Notes: a model not told the origin generated them from the sequence alone. Counted from the first letter of the stretch, positions 21,670 through 30,613 are shown. The stretch is 36,439 nucleotides of DNA from CAYQEC01 sp964416425 (GCA_964416425.1 CAYQEC010000022.1:1-36439); one strand, 5' to 3'. Numbers and translations are program-made.

Positions 21670-24378
21670 ATGCCGGACAAGAAATGGGTGTACGCGTTCG
21701 ACGAGGTCGGCGAAGCCGAAGAGGCCGTCGGCGGATCCTGGGACGCGGTGCGCGGCCTGCTCGGAGGCAAGGGCGCCAACCTGGGAGAGATGACCCGACT
21801 CGGGGTCCCGGTGCCGCCGGGATTCACGATGAGCACCGAGGCCTGCAACGCCTACGTGGCCGCCGGGGACGTCTTCCCCGAGGGGATGTGGGACCAGGTG
21901 ACCGCGGCGCTCGCCAAGGTCGAGGAGAAGACCGGCAAGACGTTCGGTGATCCCTCCAACCCGCTGCTCGTGTCGTGCCGCTCGGGCGCCAAGTTCTCGA
22001 TGCCCGGCATGATGGACACCGTGCTCAACATCGGCCTCAACGACGAGGTCGTCGAGGGCCTGGCCACCCTCACCAACGATGCCCGGTTCGCCTACGACTC
22101 CTACCGCCGCCTCATCCAGATGTTCGGATCGGTGGTGCTGGGCTCCTCCGACGAGGGCTTCGAGGAAGTCCTCACCGAGGCCCGGGCCGAGGCCGGCGTC
22201 ACCGACGACGCCCGCCTCTCGGTCGACGCCCTCAAGCAGATCGTGGTCCGGTTCAAGGAGATCGCCAAGGACTTCCCGGAGACCCCGATCGAGCAGCTCC
22301 GCCTCGCCACCGAAGCCGTCTTCAAGTCGTGGAACGGGAAGCGGGCCATCGATTACCGCAACGCCGCCCTTATTCCCCACGACCTCGGCACCGCGGTCAA
22401 CGTGCAGACGATGGTGTTCGGCAACATGGGCGAGGACTCGGCGACGGGGGTCGCCATGTCCCGTGACGGTTCAACTGGTGAGAACAGCATCGAGGGGGAC
22501 TGGCTGGTCAACGCCCAGGGCGAGGACGTCGTCGCCGGAATCCGCGCCACCAAGCCGATCGCCCAGCTCGCCGACGAGATGCCCGACGTGTACCGGCAAT
22601 TCGCCGAGATCTCCGGTCGGCTCGAGAAGCACTACCGCGACATGCAGGATCTCGAATTCACCGTCGAGCGCGGCCGGCTGTGGCTGCTGCAGACCCGTGA
22701 CGGGAAGCGCACCGCCCAGGCTGCGGTACGGATCGCGGTCGACCTCGTCGAAGACGGCCTGATCTCGAAGCAGGATGCCGTGCGGCGAGTCTCGCCGGAT
22801 CAGATCGACTTCTTCCTCCACCCCCAGCTCGGCGCCGAATCCCGGGCTGACGCCGCCGACGCCGGCGACCTCATCGCCACCGGCCTCAACGTGTCCCCCG
22901 GTGCCGCGGTGGGCGTCATCGCTTTCGACGCCGACAAGGCCGTCGAAATGGCCACCGCGGGCGAGCAGGTCATTCTGGTGCGCCCCGAGACCAAGCCCGA
23001 CGACGTGCACGGCATGCTGGCCGCCGAGGGCATCGTCACCAACCGTGGTGGCCGGACCAGCCATGCCGCCCTGGTGGCGAGGCAGTTCGGCAAGCCGGCG
23101 GTGGTGGGCGTGGCCGGGCTCGACATCGACCTCAACGCCCGCACCATGGAGATCGGAGGCAGGGTCATCGCCGAGGGCGAGTGGCTCTCGATCGATGGAA
23201 CGATCGGTGAGGTCTACTACGGCAAGCTGGACACCTTCGTGCCCGACATTTCGGACCGCTGGCTGTCGAGCCTGCTCGACTGGGCCGACGAGTTCCGGCG
23301 TCTCGGGGTCCGGGCCAATGCCGACTACCCGGTCGACGCCGAGCGGGCCCGCGCCTACGGAGCCGAGGGCATCGGGCTGTGCCGCACCGAGCACATGTTC
23401 TTCCAGGCGGAGCGGCTGCCGATCGTCCAGCGCATGATCATGACCGAGGACGCAGCGATTCGCCGCCAGGCGCTCGACGAGCTGCTGCCGTACCAGCGGG
23501 AGGACTTCCTCGGGCTGTTCAAGGCCATGGACGGTCTGCCGGTGATCATCCGGCTCATCGACCCGCCGTTGCACGAGTTCCTGCCCAGCTTCGAGGACCT
23601 CACGGTTGAGATCGCCGACCTGAAGATCCGGCTCGCTTCCGGGGAAGGGGACGTCGAGGCGACCACGGCCGAGCTGGCGGACAAGGAGCAGATCCGGGAG
23701 CGGGTCGAGAGCCTGCACGAGGCCAACCCGATGCTCGGCCTGCGCGGGGTGCGCCTCGGGATCATGATTCCCGAACTGCCGAAGATGCAGGTGCGGGCCA
23801 TCTTCGAGGCGGCCTGTGCTGCCCAGAAGGACGGCACCAAGGTGATTCCCGAGGTGATGATCCCGCTCACGAGCCACGTCAACGAGCTGCGCAGGCTCAA
23901 GGCCGTCCTCACCGAGGAGGCCGAGTCGGTGATGGCCGAACAGGGCGTGCGGGTGGACTACATGATGGGCACCATGGTGGAGACCCCACGGGCGGCCCTC
24001 ACCGGTGCGCAACTCGCCGAGGAGGCCGAGTTCTTCTCATTCGGCACCAACGACCTCACCCAGACGACGTTCGCCATCAGCCGTGACGACGCCGAGGCCG
24101 GGTTCCTCATGCAGTACATCGAGCAGGGGATCCTGCCGGAGAACCCGTTCGCCTCGATCGACGCCGACGGGGTCGGTCGGCTCATCGAGCTGGCGGTCAA
24201 GGAGGGTCGCGAGACCCGAGCGGACGTCGAAGTCGGGATCTGCGGCGAGCACGGTGGGGATCCGAAGTCGATCACGCTGTGCCACGGCTACGGTCTCGAC
24301 TACGTGAGCTGCTCGCCGTTCCGGGTCCCGGTGGCGCGGCTGGCGGCGGCTCAGGCGGCGCTCGACGACCAGAGCTGA
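21670..24378 (+). CDS. ppdK: Pyruvate, phosphate dikinase
   Basis: PPDK interconverts pyruvate, ATP and phosphate with PEP, AMP and pyrophosphate. The 902-aa product has the family length and domain order. The ATP-binding N-terminal part has LLGGKGANLGEMTRLGVPVP and SCRSGAKFSMPGMMDTVLN. The swivelling phospho-His domain has NRGGRTSHAALVARQFGKPAVVG, with the catalytic His near residue 466. The C-terminal PEP/pyruvate barrel has GIGLCRTEHMFF, PEVMIPLTSHVNEL, FSFGTNDLTQTTFAISRDD and VGICGEHGGDP, with the acid/base Cys near 859. The ATG at 21670 follows GAGGGATGAG. It is divergent from the hydrogenase operon and works on the same pyruvate pool as PFOR: gluconeogenic or pyrophosphate-linked glycolytic flux. 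Confidence 0.96.
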   Translation: MPDKKWVYAFDEVGEAEEAVGGSWDAVRGLLGGKGANLGEMTRLGVPVPPGFTMSTEACNAYVAAGDVFPEGMWDQVTAALAKVEEKTGKTFGDPSNPLLVSCRSGAKFSMPGMMDTVLNIGLNDEVVEGLATLTNDARFAYDSYRRLIQMFGSVVLGSSDEGFEEVLTEARAEAGVTDDARLSVDALKQIVVRFKEIAKDFPETPIEQLRLATEAVFKSWNGKRAIDYRNAALIPHDLGTAVNVQTMVFGNMGEDSATGVAMSRDGSTGENSIEGDWLVNAQGEDVVAGIRATKPIAQLADEMPDVYRQFAEISGRLEKHYRDMQDLEFTVERGRLWLLQTRDGKRTAQAAVRIAVDLVEDGLISKQDAVRRVSPDQIDFFLHPQLGAESRADAADAGDLIATGLNVSPGAAVGVIAFDADKAVEMATAGEQVILVRPETKPDDVHGMLAAEGIVTNRGGRTSHAALVARQFGKPAVVGVAGLDIDLNARTMEIGGRVIAEGEWLSIDGTIGEVYYGKLDTFVPDISDRWLSSLLDWADEFRRLGVRANADYPVDAERARAYGAEGIGLCRTEHMFFQAERLPIVQRMIMTEDAAIRRQALDELLPYQREDFLGLFKAMDGLPVIIRLIDPPLHEFLPSFEDLTVEIADLKIRLASGEGDVEATTAELADKEQIRERVESLHEANPMLGLRGVRLGIMIPELPKMQVRAIFEAACAAQKDGTKVIPEVMIPLTSHVNELRRLKAVLTEEAESVMAEQGVRVDYMMGTMVETPRAALTGAQLAEEAEFFSFGTNDLTQTTFAISRDDAEAGFLMQYIEQGILPENPFASIDADGVGRLIELAVKEGRETRADVEVGICGEHGGDPKSITLCHGYGLDYVSCSPFRVPVARLAAAQAALDDQS

Positions 24379-24403
24379 GGATCACGAACATCGCACCGGG
24401 GCC

Positions 24404-25108
24404 TCAGCCCGCCGTGGCTGTGGCTCCGGTTGGTGTTCCGTTGCACACCACGGTGCTGTACGCCTCGATGTAGCGGCGCCGGTTCTGCTCGGTGTCCTCG
24501 GCCACCAGCTCGACCGCGGCCGCCCGCAGCTCGACGTCGTGACACACCGACTCCGGGAGGTACTCGGCGGCGGTGCGCCAGGCGCCCGGGTTGCGGCGCT
24601 CGTCCCAGTCGAGATAGGCGGTGAAGGCGGCCGTGATCGTGTCGCGCGACAGGTGATCGCTGACGACGCGGGTCGGGAGGCTGCTGAAGAGGTCGACGCT
24701 GTAGGCGACGCCGTTGTCGGCGATGAGATCGAGGAAGAACGCTTCGACGATCTCGGTGCTGTGCGGTTCGAGGGCGGCGATCGCCTCCCACTCCTGGTTG
24801 ACGGCGACGTCGGGTGACATGGCCACGTAGGAGCGGTCTCCGAGGGGGATGAGGTCGAGCGAGTTGAACCAGGGTTGGGCGTCGTCCTCGGCCCAGTGGA
24901 AGATGGCCAGCGGTGACGAGGAGGCAGCCCGGTTGACGTCACGGTACGCCTCGTCTTCGTCGTAGATCTCGTAGAGGTCGCCGGCGAGGAGTCCGAGGTC
25001 GAGCGGGACGCGGGCGATGAGCACGCGGCCGGTGCGGTGGGTGAATCTCTCTTTGGTGAACTCTTGGGCCAGCTCGGCGGCCATCAACGACAGATTGAGA
25101 CCGTCCAC
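24404..25108 (-). CDS. Uncharacterised 234-aa soluble protein
   Basis: I do not recognise the family. The protein is acidic, soluble and has no signal peptide or membrane segment. It opens with LSLMAAELAQEFTKERFTHR and a RVLIARVPLDLGLLAGDLYEIYDEDEAY segment, then AIFHWAEDDAQPWFNSLDL. Its second half is mostly helical (EIVEAFFLDLIADNGVAYSVDLFS, DTITAAFTAYLDWDERRNPG). Two Cys occur late (CHDVEL and VVCNG). The GTG at 25108 is preceded by GGAGAGGA at suitable spacing. Base composition is like the neighbours. It ends 25 bp from ppdK on the opposite strand, so the two are convergent. Confidence 0.65.
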   Translation of the reverse strand: MDGLNLSLMAAELAQEFTKERFTHRTGRVLIARVPLDLGLLAGDLYEIYDEDEAYRDVNRAASSSPLAIFHWAEDDAQPWFNSLDLIPLGDRSYVAMSPDVAVNQEWEAIAALEPHSTEIVEAFFLDLIADNGVAYSVDLFSSLPTRVVSDHLSRDTITAAFTAYLDWDERRNPGAWRTAAEYLPESVCHDVELRAAAVELVAEDTEQNRRRYIEAYSTVVCNGTPTGATATAG

Positions 25109-25303
25109 GTGTTCCTCTCCAGCGTGATCGTCCTCATGTCATCGGAGCGGGTCCCGAGGTTGCTTTAGCGGCTTTCCGCTCCGCCCCTGCGGGCAGCCCA
25201 GTGTGTCCGTTCGAAACCGCAGCGGGGCATGATTGTCGGGGGTTGGACGATTTCGCCGTTCGGGACAGACCCACTCCGGTGGTGACGGCGCGGCGCCCGA
25301 TGC
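25109..25303. other. Intergenic region with two small hairpins
   Basis: No gene seen in 195 bases. AGCGG-CTTT-CCGCT (25167-25180) and GCCC-CTGC-GGGC (25183-25194) are adjacent small stems that could end the transcript of the membrane-protein gene to the right; no U-tract follows. A TTCGAAACC motif at 25208 looks T-loop-like, but no tRNA cloverleaf can be drawn around it. Confidence 0.3.
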
Positions 25304-25843
25304 TCAGCGGCGGCGGACGATGAGGGAGAGGCCGGCCGCGATGAGCATAAGGGCGACGAGGGCGCTGCCCCACTGGCCGAAATCGCGGCCCGAGATCCCG
25401 AGCAGCAGCTCGAAGAAGGCGAAGCCGGCCACGAACAGGGCGAGGCCGATGGTGACCATGACCCGGCCGCCCTTCTTCATCGCGTCGTCGCCGGTTCGGT
25501 ACCCGACGGCCCAGAGCGCCAGACCGGGCCCGGTGGGGGCGACCAGCGCCCAGGCGTAGGCCCAGCTCTCGTAGTGGTCGGCCGCGTTCTGGTAGAAGAG
25601 CAGCAGCCCGGTCATGAGCACGATCGACCCCGGGATGGCGAGGCCGGCGCCGGTCGTCCGGGCCGGGGACAGGCCGGCGATGACCCCGGCCAGGCCGGGC
25701 ACGATGAGGACGAACGGCCAATACTCGCCCCAGAAGTCGAAGTCGAACGCCTCGCTCAGCAGCCACAGCCCGCCGGTCAGGATCAGCATGGCGCCGATGA
25801 CGGCCGCTCCGGTGCGAGTCGGGGGAGTCTGCTCGTCGGTCAT
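25304..25843 (-). CDS. Five-helix membrane protein, LiaF/DUF5668-like
   Basis: The 179-aa product starts with a short polar segment and then has paired hydrophobic helices: GAAVIGAMLILTGGLWLL, WPFVLIVPGLAGVIAGL, LAIPGSIVLMTGLLLFY, GRVMVTIGLALFVAGFAFFE and LVALMLIAAGLSLIVRRR. The opening pattern, in which an Ile-Gly-Ile-type helix is followed by EYWPFVLIVPGL, is that of the LiaF transmembrane / DUF5668 group, tied in some bacteria to cell-envelope stress. The sensory C-terminal domain of LiaF is absent. The ATG at 25843 is preceded by GGGAGAGGAGTGGGAC, with GGAG well placed. No two-component genes lie nearby, so function is open. Confidence 0.7.
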   Translation of the reverse strand: MTDEQTPPTRTGAAVIGAMLILTGGLWLLSEAFDFDFWGEYWPFVLIVPGLAGVIAGLSPARTTGAGLAIPGSIVLMTGLLLFYQNAADHYESWAYAWALVAPTGPGLALWAVGYRTGDDAMKKGGRVMVTIGLALFVAGFAFFELLLGISGRDFGQWGSALVALMLIAAGLSLIVRRR

Positions 25844-25950
25844 GTCCCACTCCTCTCCCGGCGGAGACTAGACCGCGGGGTTCGGGCGCCGGGTCGGCCG
25901 GGTCCCGGTCCGTGCCAGAAACGACCACCGGGCGTGGGACCATGGACTCT

Positions 25951-25989
25951 ATGGAAAGGCACTGCATCGACGCATGCTGCGCCGCATGA
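25951..25989 (+). CDS. Possible 12-codon Cys-containing upstream ORF
   Basis: ATG GAA AGG CAC ... reads MERHCIDACCAA then TGA, with three Cys in twelve residues. The TGA overlaps the second possible ATG (25986) of the hydrolase gene as ATGA. This could be a leader peptide coupling translation, or chance. No ribosome site is clear and no structured attenuator is visible. Confidence 0.2.
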   Translation: MERHCIDACCAA

Positions 25990-27521
25990 ACCGGGAGTTC
26001 TTCGCGTCGCGTCTGCGGCCCTTGTGGGCGGATTGGCGCCGCGGCGCCACCGTGGCAGCCGGGTTGGGGATCCTCTCCGGAGTGGCGGTGGGGATCGGCA
26101 TGCCGCGGGGTCCCATCACGTCGGGAGAGGCGATCGGCGTCATGATCACCGGGGCGCTCGTCGGGGCCGCCGCCGGCCTCGCCATGGGGTCACGGTGGGC
26201 GATGCTGCTGACGCCGGTGGTGCACGCCGCGGCCTTCGAGGTCGCCCGCATCGGCACTTCGGGCCCGAGCGTGGACGGGATCCGGCTCGACAACGGGCTC
26301 GGGGCGGCCCTCTTCGTTGCCGGACGCGTGTTCCACGGGATCGTGGGGCTGGCGCCGATGGTGCTGGGGGCGGCCATCGGAGCCGGCATCGCCCGCCAGC
26401 TCACTCCCGAGCTGTTCCCGGACCGCCCGATCCTGTCGCGGGTCGCCACCTTCGTGCGCCGCGCCGCCGCCGTGATCTCAGGGGCGATCCTGGTGTCGCT
26501 GGCGCTGGCGATCGTGCAGCCGGCGACGACGGCCCCCATCGTGGACGACGACGGGAACCCGGTCGCCGGGAGTGTCGCCGCTCTCGAGGCGGTGCGGCTC
26601 GGCGGCCACGACCAGTGGATCATGATGCGGGGGAGGAGCATCGACGCTCCGGTGCTGCTCTACCTGACGGGTGGGCCCGGCAACAGCGACCTCGGCTATA
26701 CCCGGGCATTCCTCGAAGACCTCGAGGAGGACTTCGTCTTCGTTGCCTGGGACCAGCGGGGGGCGGGCAAGTCCTACCCGGCACTCGACCCGACCTCGAC
26801 GCTGACCCTCGACCAGGCCGTCGCCGACACCATCGAGCTGACCAACTACCTGCGGGACCGGTTCGACGAGGAGAAGATCTACCTGCTCGGCAACTCGTGG
26901 GGAAGTGTGCTCGGAGTGCTCGCAGTCCAGCAGCATCCCGAGCTGTATCACGCCTACATCGGCGCCGGCCAGATGGTGAACCCGCTCGAGACCGACCGGC
27001 GCCTCTACCGCCAGATGATCGACTACGCCACCCGCACCGGCGACGAGACGCTGGCAGAGACGACGCGGGGCTACGGCGAGCCGCCCTACGGCGACGTCTT
27101 CGCCTACGCGGTGGTGATCGAGCACTACGACGACCTCGAGCCCTACACCCAGACCGAGACCTTCCGGAAGGGAACGTCGGGCATCGCCGGCACCGGGGTG
27201 AGCGAGTACAGCTTCGTGGAGAAGGCGAACGTGCTGCGGGGCCTGGCCGACATGGGGTCGGTGCTGTACCCGCAGGCGCAGGACATCGACTTCCGGCGGG
27301 ATGCCCCGCGGCTCGAGGTTCCCGTGTATCTCGTCCAGGGCGCCCACGAGCTGACGGCGCGGGCTGATCTGGCGCAGGAGTACTTCGCCCAGCTCGAGGC
27401 TCCCTCCAAGGAGCTGATCGTCTTCGAGCACTCTGGTCACGTTCCTCATTTCGAGGAGCCGGCGCGGTTCCACGAGGTGATGGTGAACACGGTGCTGGCG
27501 GAGACCTACCCCGCCGGCTGA
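25974..27521 (+). CDS. Membrane-anchored alpha/beta hydrolase (S33 prolyl-iminopeptidase-like)
   Basis: The 515-aa product joins a membrane region (residues about 24-185, four to five helices such as GATVAAGLGILSGVAVGIGM, VMITGALVGAAAGLAMG and AAVISGAILVSLALAIV) to a C-terminal alpha/beta hydrolase. The hydrolase shows LLYLTGGPGNSDLG (oxyanion loop), FVAWDQRGAGKSYP, the nucleophile elbow GNSWGS (Ser308) and HSGHVPHFEEP (His489). The acid position reads VQGAHELTA, where Glu459 probably replaces Asp, as in related membrane-bound members. S33 proteins cleave N-terminal Pro or related small substrates; here the substrate is unknown. Starts at 25974 and 25986 are both possible. A hairpin terminator follows 38 bp after the stop. 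Confidence 0.83.
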   Translation: MLRRMNREFFASRLRPLWADWRRGATVAAGLGILSGVAVGIGMPRGPITSGEAIGVMITGALVGAAAGLAMGSRWAMLLTPVVHAAAFEVARIGTSGPSVDGIRLDNGLGAALFVAGRVFHGIVGLAPMVLGAAIGAGIARQLTPELFPDRPILSRVATFVRRAAAVISGAILVSLALAIVQPATTAPIVDDDGNPVAGSVAALEAVRLGGHDQWIMMRGRSIDAPVLLYLTGGPGNSDLGYTRAFLEDLEEDFVFVAWDQRGAGKSYPALDPTSTLTLDQAVADTIELTNYLRDRFDEEKIYLLGNSWGSVLGVLAVQQHPELYHAYIGAGQMVNPLETDRRLYRQMIDYATRTGDETLAETTRGYGEPPYGDVFAYAVVIEHYDDLEPYTQTETFRKGTSGIAGTGVSEYSFVEKANVLRGLADMGSVLYPQAQDIDFRRDAPRLEVPVYLVQGAHELTARADLAQEYFAQLEAPSKELIVFEHSGHVPHFEEPARFHEVMVNTVLAETYPAG

Positions 27522-27550
27522 GGTCGCGGGTTCGCACTCACCTCGGTCCT

Positions 27551-27582
27551 CTTCTCTCACCCTCCCTGCTGGCTGGGAGGGT
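27551..27582 (-). repeat. Third copy of the intergenic hairpin repeat; likely terminator of the hydrolase gene
   Basis: ACCCTCCC (27559-27566) and GGGAGGGT (27575-27582) form a perfect 8-bp stem with an 8-nt loop. Read on the minus strand, the stem is followed by GTGAGAGAAG. The 16-mer complementary to 27551-27566 is identical to that at 15873-15888 on the plus strand. Its position after the hydrolase stop suits a factor-independent or factor-assisted terminator. Confidence 0.55.
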
Positions 27583-27770
27583 CACCGTGCATTTCGGCGC
27601 CAGGCCAGAAGTGTCCCTCGGCCTCTAGGCGTGTCGGGCGCCGCGGGCGTATGGAGGGTGCGCGGTGGTGGGGTTCGCGGTACCACCGCGACAACGGAGA
27701 ACGAGAAGGCGAGGGCGAGGCCACAGAACGGATCGACCCACGTTCCGCGACCTTCTGGCATGATCCGGCA

Positions 27771-28724
27771 ATGGACGACTCGGGATTCCTCGCCGTGGTG
27801 CACGGCAAGCGGCGCTGCCCCTACTGCGGGGCGCCGGGACGCCGGCGCCGAGGCAGTGTGCGGTGGGCCGACGTCGGGCGCTGGCTCTTTCACGGGGCGC
27901 CGCGGCCCGGCCGCCTCTCCGTCTGCGTCCACGGGCACGAATGGTCCACCGGATCGATGCTGTACCTGCGGCGGGCGCGGCCGTGGCATGTCGTCCCCTT
28001 TCGCCTGATCCGGTTCCTCCGCGGGGCGCGGCGGGCCGAGCCGGCCCCCTGGATCCACCTCGCCGCCCTCGCACTCGGGCTGGCGCTGGGGCTGCTCGCC
28101 GACTGGTGGCTCGGCTGGCCCTGGTGGGCTTTCGTCCTCGGTGTGCTCTTCCTGGTGTGGTGCTTGTTCCTGGCGACGGCGGCCCCGACGATCTGGCGGT
28201 CGATCCGGCTGTGGGGCTGGAGGGTGACGGTGGTCGAGGTGTTCGGAAGCGGTGAGGGCTGGGCCCGGCACCATCGTCTCTCCTCGCTGGTGGCCGCCGG
28301 CCGGGCCGTCGCCTACGGGCTCCCTCCCGAGATGGGTGGCCGCCGAGACCTCCGCGGCTCGGGGACGAGTCGGGACCAGGTCACCTCGGTGACGCTCGGG
28401 CACGGCGATCCTTCCGCGGGGCCCTACGTCGAGGTCGGGTTCCACACCCGCCCGATGCGCGACCAGGAACTGGAGATGTTGGGGCTGAGAGACCGGCTCG
28501 GCGAGCCCGTGCCCGACCCTGCCCTCCTCGGCGCCGAGTGGGAACCGTGCCGGATCCCAGTGGACGGGGTGCCGATCGAGTTCCGCCGGCTGCAACGGGA
28601 TCGCCTCTGGGTGGCCCATGCTCCGGTCGAGGGCGGTGAGCTGACCCTGGACGTCTTCGACTTCCCGGTGAGCGCCGTCTCACTGGTCCGTCTCGACGAC
28701 CTGACGTCCTACCTTCCCTCCTGA
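27771..28724 (+). CDS. Uncharacterised membrane protein with N-terminal zinc-ribbon
   Basis: The 317-aa product starts with a probable zinc ribbon: RRCPYCGAPG (Cys16, Cys19), then SVCVHGHEW (Cys52 with His54 and His56). Two close membrane helices follow (about 95-112 and 115-138, very Trp-rich: DWWLGWPWWAFVLGVLFLVW). A soluble domain of about 175 residues is then the C-terminus, with VEVFGSGEGWARHHRLSSL and VEVGFHTRPMRDQELEMLGL. I do not recognise the family. The ATG at 27771 is chosen because CATGAT lies six bases before it, as in the leaderless promoters elsewhere here, and the upstream extension is low-complexity. It converges on the next gene with a 16-bp overlap of coding ends. Confidence 0.65.
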   Translation: MDDSGFLAVVHGKRRCPYCGAPGRRRRGSVRWADVGRWLFHGAPRPGRLSVCVHGHEWSTGSMLYLRRARPWHVVPFRLIRFLRGARRAEPAPWIHLAALALGLALGLLADWWLGWPWWAFVLGVLFLVWCLFLATAAPTIWRSIRLWGWRVTVVEVFGSGEGWARHHRLSSLVAAGRAVAYGLPPEMGGRRDLRGSGTSRDQVTSVTLGHGDPSAGPYVEVGFHTRPMRDQELEMLGLRDRLGEPVPDPALLGAEWEPCRIPVDGVPIEFRRLQRDRLWVAHAPVEGGELTLDVFDFPVSAVSLVRLDDLTSYLPS

Positions 28725-30613
28725 ACGGCGTCCTCCAGCTCGTTTGCCTGGCTCATTTGGCCGAGGGCGAGCCCGGCGAGCTGCTCCAGCTCTCGGAGGC
28801 GTTCCATCGGCAATTGGTCGACCCACTCGGCCCAGAGGCGGCGGGTCCGGACCTCGGCGGGCTCGTCGGGATCGGCGCCCGGGTCGGGGAGGAGGAGGCG
28901 CCCGGCGCCATCGATCGGGGGTGGGGTGGCGCCGAACCACGCCGGCTCGGTGTTCCAGATGCCGGCCACCGACAGCACGAGCCACAGGTCGCGTTCGAAG
29001 CCATCACCCCGATCGGCGGCGGCGGTGAGGGCGTCCTTCTCGTTGTCGTCGTTGAGGATCTGGTCCACGGCCCACTCTGCCGCCGGACCGCCTGCCGTCT
29101 GGGCGAGCAGCGACACCCACACTGGTGCCGAGGCGGGAGCGGCCACGGCGAAGACAGCGATCGCCCCGGTCAGCAGGGTGCGCATCAGGGCGTGGGCGGA
29201 GTCGGCGGCGGCTCCCTGCTCGATCTGGATCTGGGCCCGGATCTCGGTGATGCGTCCCACCAACGCCCCGATGTCGTCGAGCACGGCCGCCTGCTCGGCC
29301 GCGGTGCGGCCGGTGACCTCGGTGGCGATCCAGGTCGAGACGATGTCGAGGAGGGCGGTGGTTGCCGTGTCGGAGGCGAGCACGCTCTCGAGGAACCGCC
29401 GCACCTCCGCCTCATCGAGACGCACCCCCGGGTTGTCGGGGAGATCGTGGAGAGCCCGCGGGACGGTTCCCACCAGGCGTCGGCGGTAGGCGGCGCCGTC
29501 CCAGGCGTACCCGCTCGGGACCAGTGCCGGGAGGTTGGTGCGGATCATGGCGGCGGCGCCGACTCCCACCATCCCCGGCAGCGTCGGCTCGTGCGCGGAC
29601 ACGGTGCCCACCACCGCGGCGATGGCACGGTCGGCGGCGGCCTCGACCTCGGTGCCGGCCCAGGCGCCGGCGGGGTCGGCCGCGGTACCGACCTGGGCGA
29701 GGATGCGGCCGGCCGCGGTTCCCTCATCGTCGTACCCGGTAGCCGGGAACAGCAGCGACGCCAGCGTGTCACGGTCGGCGAGACGATTCAGCAGGGCGAC
29801 CGAGCAGGCGGTGTCGGCCGCTGCCGAATCGAGGACGAGGAGCCGCGGGTCGACGTTGCCGGGGGATCCGGGAGGACCGAATGTCGGGGCGGTGGGCAGC
29901 GGCAACGGCATGGACAGAAACCCGTATGGCTCGAGCACCTCGACGGCCATCTCGACCACGAACGCCTCCGAGAACTGGCCGAATCGCAGCAGCTCGGCGG
30001 GGTGATACCGGAGCTGGTCGTCACGCCAGGCGGCGACCAGGTCCGCCGGATCGAACCCGAGGTCGCCGTGCCGCGTCGCCCGGCCGAGGGCGGCCGAGAT
30101 CGACGCCAGGATCCCGCGGGCGGCGGCCGGGTCGTCGGGGAAGGCGGATGCCACGACCGAGGGGAGGGCGGCCACTCCGGCCGGGCCGAGGGAGGCGAAG
30201 AGGGCGCGGGCCAGCGCGCCCGAAGGGTGGGTGTCGAGGAAGTGGGCGGCGGCGGCGAGCGCCGCCGGGTCGTGGCGCCACCGCTCGAGGACCGCGGCGG
30301 TTCCGCTGGATCCGCCCGACGGGGTCCGCCGCACGGCGTCGAGGTCGATCCACAAATCGACCGCGAGCCACCCCAGGTCGACGTCGAGATGCATCATGCC
30401 GTCGGCCCGTTCCAGCGCCGCGGCCCGCCGTTCCAGTCCGGTTGCTTCCTCGTCGGCCCACGCTGCCGTGGCGTCGAGGTCGCGATGGGCGGGGTGCCAG
30501 CGCCCCAGCTCCTGCATGGCGGAGGTGACGGCACAGCGTCGCCGCCACACCTCGCCTGCGAGGCGCCGCAGCCGCTCCGCCGTGTCCCGCATGCCCGCCG
30601 TGTCCCACTCCAC
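28709..30613 (-). CDS. Large uncharacterised protein with N-terminal helical hairpin (possible WXG100/ESX-type effector)
   Basis: The 634-aa product opens with about 72 residues predicted as a helical hairpin (TAERLRRLAGEVWRRR, turn near LGRWHPAHRD, then an Ala-rich second helix). A long mostly alpha-helical Ala-rich body follows. One hydrophobic stretch near 477-505 (LMRTLLTGAIAVFAVAAPASAPVWVSLLAQ) could insert in a membrane. The tail is acidic and Trp-containing. The architecture recalls actinobacterial proteins with an ESAT-6/WXG-like head, possibly those catalogued as DUF6571; this is from memory, unchecked. The GTG at 30613 has GGAGGGG six bases upstream. It is divergent from a 111-aa helical hairpin gene across an AT-rich promoter. 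No toxin catalytic motif was recognised. Confidence 0.65.
   Translation of the reverse strand: MEWDTAGMRDTAERLRRLAGEVWRRRCAVTSAMQELGRWHPAHRDLDATAAWADEEATGLERRAAALERADGMMHLDVDLGWLAVDLWIDLDAVRRTPSGGSSGTAAVLERWRHDPAALAAAAHFLDTHPSGALARALFASLGPAGVAALPSVVASAFPDDPAAARGILASISAALGRATRHGDLGFDPADLVAAWRDDQLRYHPAELLRFGQFSEAFVVEMAVEVLEPYGFLSMPLPLPTAPTFGPPGSPGNVDPRLLVLDSAAADTACSVALLNRLADRDTLASLLFPATGYDDEGTAAGRILAQVGTAADPAGAWAGTEVEAAADRAIAAVVGTVSAHEPTLPGMVGVGAAAMIRTNLPALVPSGYAWDGAAYRRRLVGTVPRALHDLPDNPGVRLDEAEVRRFLESVLASDTATTALLDIVSTWIATEVTGRTAAEQAAVLDDIGALVGRITEIRAQIQIEQGAAADSAHALMRTLLTGAIAVFAVAAPASAPVWVSLLAQTAGGPAAEWAVDQILNDDNEKDALTAAADRGDGFERDLWLVLSVAGIWNTEPAWFGATPPPIDGAGRLLLPDPGADPDEPAEVRTRRLWAEWVDQLPMERLRELEQLAGLALGQMSQANELEDAVQEGR

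Noticed and set aside
22471..24012. Minus-strand frame opposite ppdK
   Set aside because: Shadow of PPDK, with no supporting features.
25195..25235. tRNA-like TTCGAAACC near 25208
   Set aside because: No acceptor stem, anticodon arm or D arm can be placed around it.
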